A stretch of DNA of 43,226 nt from Pseudonocardia humida (GTDB lineage Bacteria; Actinomycetota; Actinomycetes; Mycobacteriales; Pseudonocardiaceae): contig NZ_JAGSOV010000074.1 in the NCBI RefSeq assembly GCF_023898865.1, positions 1 to 43,226 of the forward strand. Direction: 5' to 3'. Below the pieces are notes generated by a model, which was not told the origin of the DNA, did no database searches, and saw only the letters and a list, made by a program, of their open reading frames with translations. Position numbers and translations under genes: made by a program. This document shows positions 40,237 through 43,226 of this stretch, piece by piece; the stretch's first letter is position 1; each line of letters starts with the position of its first letter.

Positions 40237-42084
40237 TCACCCCACGTGCGGCGTCACCCGCTCCAGCAGCGCCACCGTGTGCGCCTCGGCGGGCAGCGTG
40301 CCGATCGTGCGCCAGGGGCCCTCCGGGGAGAACCGGGAGGCGATGAACCCGGAGCCCACCTCGGACGGCGCGTGTCGCAGCAGCAGGCTGCCCTGCAGGC
40401 ACAGCGCCACCATCTCGGCCAGCCGCCGGGCCCGGCGCTCCTCGCGCCCGCGCAGCTCGGCGTGCAGGTCCTGGATGCCGCGGTCGAACCAGCGGTCCAG
40501 GCCCTTGGCCGCCTCCACCTCGGCGAGCACCGCCTCCACCGGAGCGGCGTCGTGGTTGAGCGCGCGTAGCACGTCCAGCGCGGTGACGTTGCCCGAGCCC
40601 TCCCACACCGAGTTCAGCGGCGCCTCCCGGTAGAGCCGGGGCAGCCCGGAGTCCTCGATGTAGCCGTTGCCGCCCAGGCACTCCAGCGCCTCGGCGACCA
40701 GCGTCGGCGTGCGCTTGCAGACCAGGTACTTCGACGCCGGCAGGGCCAGCCGCAGCAGGTCGTGCTCGCCGCGGTCGACCGCGCCGGCCAGCCGCATGCC
40801 CAGCGCGGTGGACGCCTCGGACTCCAGCGCCATGTCGGCGACCACCGTCTGCATCAGCGGCTTGTCGGCCAGCAACGAGCCGAAGGCGTGCCGGTGGGCG
40901 ATGTGGTGGGTCGCCTCGCTGAGCGCGGCCCGGATCAGCGCGGACGAGCCGAGCACGCAGTCCAGCCGGGTCATCGAGACCATGTCGATGATCGTCCGGA
41001 CGCCGCGGCCCTCCTCGCCGAGGCGCCAGCCGGTGGCGTCGGCGTACTCGATCTCGGCCGAGGCGTTGGAGCGGTTGCCGAGCTTGTCCTTGAGCCGCTG
41101 CAGCCGGATGCCGTTGCGGGTGCCGTCGGGCAGGACGCGGGGCAGCACGAAGCAGGTGAGCCCGCCGGGGGCCTGGGCCAGGGTGAGGAACAGGTCGTTC
41201 ATCGGGGCCGAGGTGAACCACTTGTGCCCGACGATCCGGTACGTGCCCTCCGCGGTCGGCGTGGCCGTGCTGCTGATGGCCCGCACGTCCGAGCCGCCCT
41301 GCTTCTCGGTCATCGACATGCCGGCCAGCAGCCCGGCCTTGCCGCCCGGCTCGGCCAGCCCGAACTCGTAGCTGTGCGAGAGCAGGCCCGGCTCGTAGAG
41401 CGCGGCCAGCTCCGGGTCGTGGCGCAGGGCGGGCACGGCGGCGTAGGACATCGAGATGGGGCAGCCGTGCCCCGCCTCCAGCTGGCTGGCCAGGTAGAAC
41501 CCGGCGGCCCGCGCCACGTGCGCCCCGGTGCCGGGCTCCTGGCCCCACGGTGCGCCGTGCAGGCCCCAGCCCACCGCGTTGCCCATCAGCCAGTGCCAGG
41601 AGGGGTGGAACTCGACCTCGTCGATGCGGTGGCCGTAGCGGTCGTGGGTGTGCAGGACGGGCGGGTTGGCGTTGGCCAGCACGGCGTGCTCGCGGGCCTT
41701 GGCCGAGGTGACCAGGCGGGCGAGGTCGGCCAGGAACGGCAGCGCGCCCTCGGCGCCCTCGCGGGCGATGGCGCTGGTCAGGGCGGGGTCGCAGGCGAGC
41801 GCGTCGAAGCCGGACAGCGGCGGCGACTGGTTCTCGACGTCGTGGGTGTGCAGCGGGGACCCCCGACCGGACGAGTGGGCGGGCCGCGCCGAGGCGGCCG
41901 GCGCGACGGCGCCGTTGCTGCCGTTGCGGGCCTGCGCGGGCACCGGGCCGTCGCCCGGGAGGGCGCCGTCGTCGATCGCCTGGGGGCTGTCCTGCGGGGT
42001 GCGGGCCCGCGGGACGGCGGTGTCCGGCGGGTCGGCGCGGTGCGCGTCCGCCGGCGCGGTCCCCTGTCCCGGTAACTCGGCCAC
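40237..42084 (-). CDS. Acyl-CoA dehydrogenase, AidB/isovaleryl-type
   Basis: This 615-residue flavoprotein has the acyl-CoA dehydrogenase fold in its long AidB-like form. It shows GMSMTEKQGGSDVRA, GHKWFTSAPMNDLFL, VLPDGTRNGIRLQRLKDKLG, HRHAFGSLLADKPLMQ, and ALECLGGNGYIEDSGLPRLY then REAPLNSVWEGSGNVTALDVL. AidB of E. coli binds DNA and is part of the alkylation response; a catabolic dehydrogenase is equally possible. The first ~85 residues are an Ala/Pro-rich tail. The start GTG at 42084 is supported by TACGCT 6 nt upstream on the minus strand. It interrupts the conserved DUF501-ppx order. Confidence 0.9.
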   Translation of the reverse strand: MAELPGQGTAPADAHRADPPDTAVPRARTPQDSPQAIDDGALPGDGPVPAQARNGSNGAVAPAASARPAHSSGRGSPLHTHDVENQSPPLSGFDALACDPALTSAIAREGAEGALPFLADLARLVTSAKAREHAVLANANPPVLHTHDRYGHRIDEVEFHPSWHWLMGNAVGWGLHGAPWGQEPGTGAHVARAAGFYLASQLEAGHGCPISMSYAAVPALRHDPELAALYEPGLLSHSYEFGLAEPGGKAGLLAGMSMTEKQGGSDVRAISSTATPTAEGTYRIVGHKWFTSAPMNDLFLTLAQAPGGLTCFVLPRVLPDGTRNGIRLQRLKDKLGNRSNASAEIEYADATGWRLGEEGRGVRTIIDMVSMTRLDCVLGSSALIRAALSEATHHIAHRHAFGSLLADKPLMQTVVADMALESEASTALGMRLAGAVDRGEHDLLRLALPASKYLVCKRTPTLVAEALECLGGNGYIEDSGLPRLYREAPLNSVWEGSGNVTALDVLRALNHDAAPVEAVLAEVEAAKGLDRWFDRGIQDLHAELRGREERRARRLAEMVALCLQGSLLLRHAPSEVGSGFIASRFSPEGPWRTIGTLPAEAHTVALLERVTPHVG

Positions 42085-42090
42085 GGGCCG

Positions 42091-42096
42091 AGCGTA
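42091..42096 (-). promoter_or_regulatory. Candidate leaderless -10 of the acyl-CoA dehydrogenase gene
   Basis: TACGCT on the minus strand ends 6 nt before the GTG at 42084. It fixes the long N-terminal form of the protein, if real. Confidence 0.5.
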
Positions 42097-42204
42097 TCCA
42101 GCGGAGCAACACGTGGCGCTGACGCGCGCCGAGCGGATCGGCGTCGGTACGGTGGCCGCGCACCGCCCGGTCGGCCGATCCGGGCCTCGCCGGAAGGGGC
42201 ACGG

Positions 42205-43155
42205 ATGTCGCGCGTGGGCGCCATCGACTGCGGGACGAACTCGATCCGCCTGCTCATCGCCGACGTCACCGAGGTCCACGGCGGCCTCGACCTTCGCGAC
42301 CTGCACCGCGAGATGCGCATCGTCCGGCTGGGCCAGGGCGTCGACGCGACCGGCGAGTTCGCTCCGGAGGCCCTCGACCGCACCCGCGCCGCTCTCGTCG
42401 ACTACGCGGTGGCGCTGCGCCGCAAGGGCGTGGAGCGGATCCGGATGACCGCGACGAGCGCGGCGCGCGACGCCGGCAACCGCGAGGAGTTCTTCACCAT
42501 GGTCCGCGAGACCATCGGCGTCGAGGCCGAGGTGATCAGCGGCGAGGAGGAGGCCACCCTCTCGTTCGTCGGCGCCGTCGGCGACCTCGACCCGGAGGAC
42601 GGCCCGTTCCTGGTCACCGACGTCGGCGGCGGCTCGACCGAGCTGGTGGTCGGCTCGCTCGTCGACGGCGCGGCCCGGGTGGATGCCGCCCACTCCGCCG
42701 ACGTCGGCAGCGTCCGGATCACCGAGCGCTGCCTGGCGGGCGACCCCCCGACCGCCGACGAGGTGGCCGCGGCCCGGGAGGTCACCGGCGCCGTCCTGGA
42801 CGCCGCGTTCGCCGCGGTCCCGGTCGAGGACGTGCGCACCTGGGTGGGGGTGGCCGGCACGACCACCACGCTCTCCGCGGTCGCCCTGCGCCTGACCGAG
42901 TACGACCCGGAGGCCGTGCACCTGTCCCGGCTGTCCGTCGACGACGTGCACCGCGTCTGCGCCGAGCTCCTCGGGATGAGCCGGGCCGAGCGCGGGATGC
43001 ACGCGGCCATCCACCCGGGCCGCATCGACGTGATCGGCGGTGGCGCGCTGGTCGTCGACACCCTCGCCCGCGAGCTGGCCTCCCGGGTGGGCGTGCGCGA
43101 GATGGTCGTCAGCGAGCACGACATCCTCGACGGCATCGCCCGCTCCATCGCCTGA
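42205..43155 (+). CDS. ppx: Exopolyphosphatase/guanosine pentaphosphate phosphohydrolase family
   Basis: This 316-residue enzyme of the ASKHA-fold Ppx/GppA family, short form like Rv1026 (Ppx2), removes terminal phosphate from polyphosphate or pppGpp. Conserved segments are GAIDCGTNSIRLLIAD (phosphate 1 loop), RMTATSAARDAGNREEF, ISGEEEATLSFVGA with the catalytic Glu, VTDVGGGSTELVVG (phosphate 2 loop), and DVIGGGALVVDTLA. The C-terminal HD-like and tail domains of E. coli Ppx are absent, as expected for this subfamily. The start ATG at 42205 follows GGAAGGGG. The divergent acyl-CoA dehydrogenase lies 120 bp upstream. Confidence 0.94.
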   Translation: MSRVGAIDCGTNSIRLLIADVTEVHGGLDLRDLHREMRIVRLGQGVDATGEFAPEALDRTRAALVDYAVALRRKGVERIRMTATSAARDAGNREEFFTMVRETIGVEAEVISGEEEATLSFVGAVGDLDPEDGPFLVTDVGGGSTELVVGSLVDGAARVDAAHSADVGSVRITERCLAGDPPTADEVAAAREVTGAVLDAAFAAVPVEDVRTWVGVAGTTTTLSAVALRLTEYDPEAVHLSRLSVDDVHRVCAELLGMSRAERGMHAAIHPGRIDVIGGGALVVDTLARELASRVGVREMVVSEHDILDGIARSIA

Positions 43156-43160
43156 CCCCT

Positions 43161-43225
43161 CCGTCGAGAACGAAGTCGTCGTCGTTTTGGACCGGTCCAA
43201 CCGACAACGGCTTCGTTCTCGACGG
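43161..43225. terminator. 65-bp inverted repeat just after ppx
   Basis: CCGTCGAGAACGAAG (43161-43175) and CTTCGTTCTCGACGG (43211-43225) are perfect 15-bp arms. Between them lie further pairing bases and the self-palindrome TTGGACCGGTCCAA (43187-43200). The element starts 6 bp after the ppx stop and ends one base before the window edge. It would form a long hairpin or cruciform; it may be a terminator or a small palindromic mobile element. Confidence 0.75.
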
Positions 43226-43226
43226 G

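Noticed and set aside
42085..43200. N-terminal extension of the acyl-CoA dehydrogenase frame across ppx
   Set aside because: It runs antisense to ppx and past a convincing leaderless start at 42084.

Overview
The window is very GC-rich DNA from an actinobacterium. The base composition, frequent GTG starts and gene content fit a member of the Pseudonocardiaceae, such as Pseudonocardia. The backbone follows the order I recall for Mycobacterium tuberculosis Rv1013-Rv1026: a pks16-type acyl-CoA/AMP ligase, pth, rplY, prs and glmU, then mfd, mazG, an LpqU-type transglycosylase, eno, a DivIC/FtsB protein, a DUF501 protein and ppx. The assignment comes from protein motifs and gene order read by eye; no database search was run.

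Left edge (1-386): the 3' end of a group II intron. It holds the last ~58 codons of the intron-encoded protein, a 34-nt domain V and a domain VI with a bulged A. It sits about 100 bp upstream of the acyl-CoA ligase. Next (387-4307) are the ligase, a TetR repressor and a divergent FAD monooxygenase that is broken by a one-base frameshift. From 4334 to 8267 on the minus strand lies the housekeeping cluster glmU-prs-rplY-pth, which covers UDP-GlcNAc synthesis, PRPP synthesis, 5S rRNA-binding protein L25 and peptidyl-tRNA hydrolase.

The first accessory stretch (8635-22853) carries an OsmC-like peroxidase, an extraordinary poly-G/poly-C hairpin tract, a DUF3291 protein paired with a PCD-VOC fusion, tRNA-Gln(UUG), a fatty acid desaturase, a PIG-L deacetylase, a DUF2277 protein, a lipoprotein sugar dehydrogenase, a tricorn-like protease, an ABM/GNAT pair behind a 28-bp palindrome, a two-gene ABC exporter and two alpha/beta hydrolases.

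After mfd (23413-26985) comes an overlapping three-gene signalling operon: an intact NarL-type sensor kinase, a second membrane kinase-like protein that has lost its recognisable ATP-binding motifs, and a NarL-type response regulator. A strong hairpin closes it. It is followed by a SurA-like lipoprotein, mazG, an LpqU-like transglycosylase, an HD-domain protein resembling single-domain (p)ppGpp hydrolases, and a complete efeUOB iron-uptake operon with a possible DtxR/IdeR-type box.

The right end has a TPR protein, eno, divIC/ftsB, the DUF501 gene, an inserted AidB-like acyl-CoA dehydrogenase, ppx, and a 65-bp inverted repeat against the window edge.

Recurring small-scale themes are -10-like hexamers 4-8 nt before start codons (leaderless transcription) and hairpins or shared repeats in most convergent gaps. 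No CRISPR array, insertion sequence, prophage or biosynthetic cluster was recognised. The most unusual items are the kinase/degenerate-kinase/regulator module, the group II intron end, the GC-only hairpin tract and the 86-bp repeat pair.
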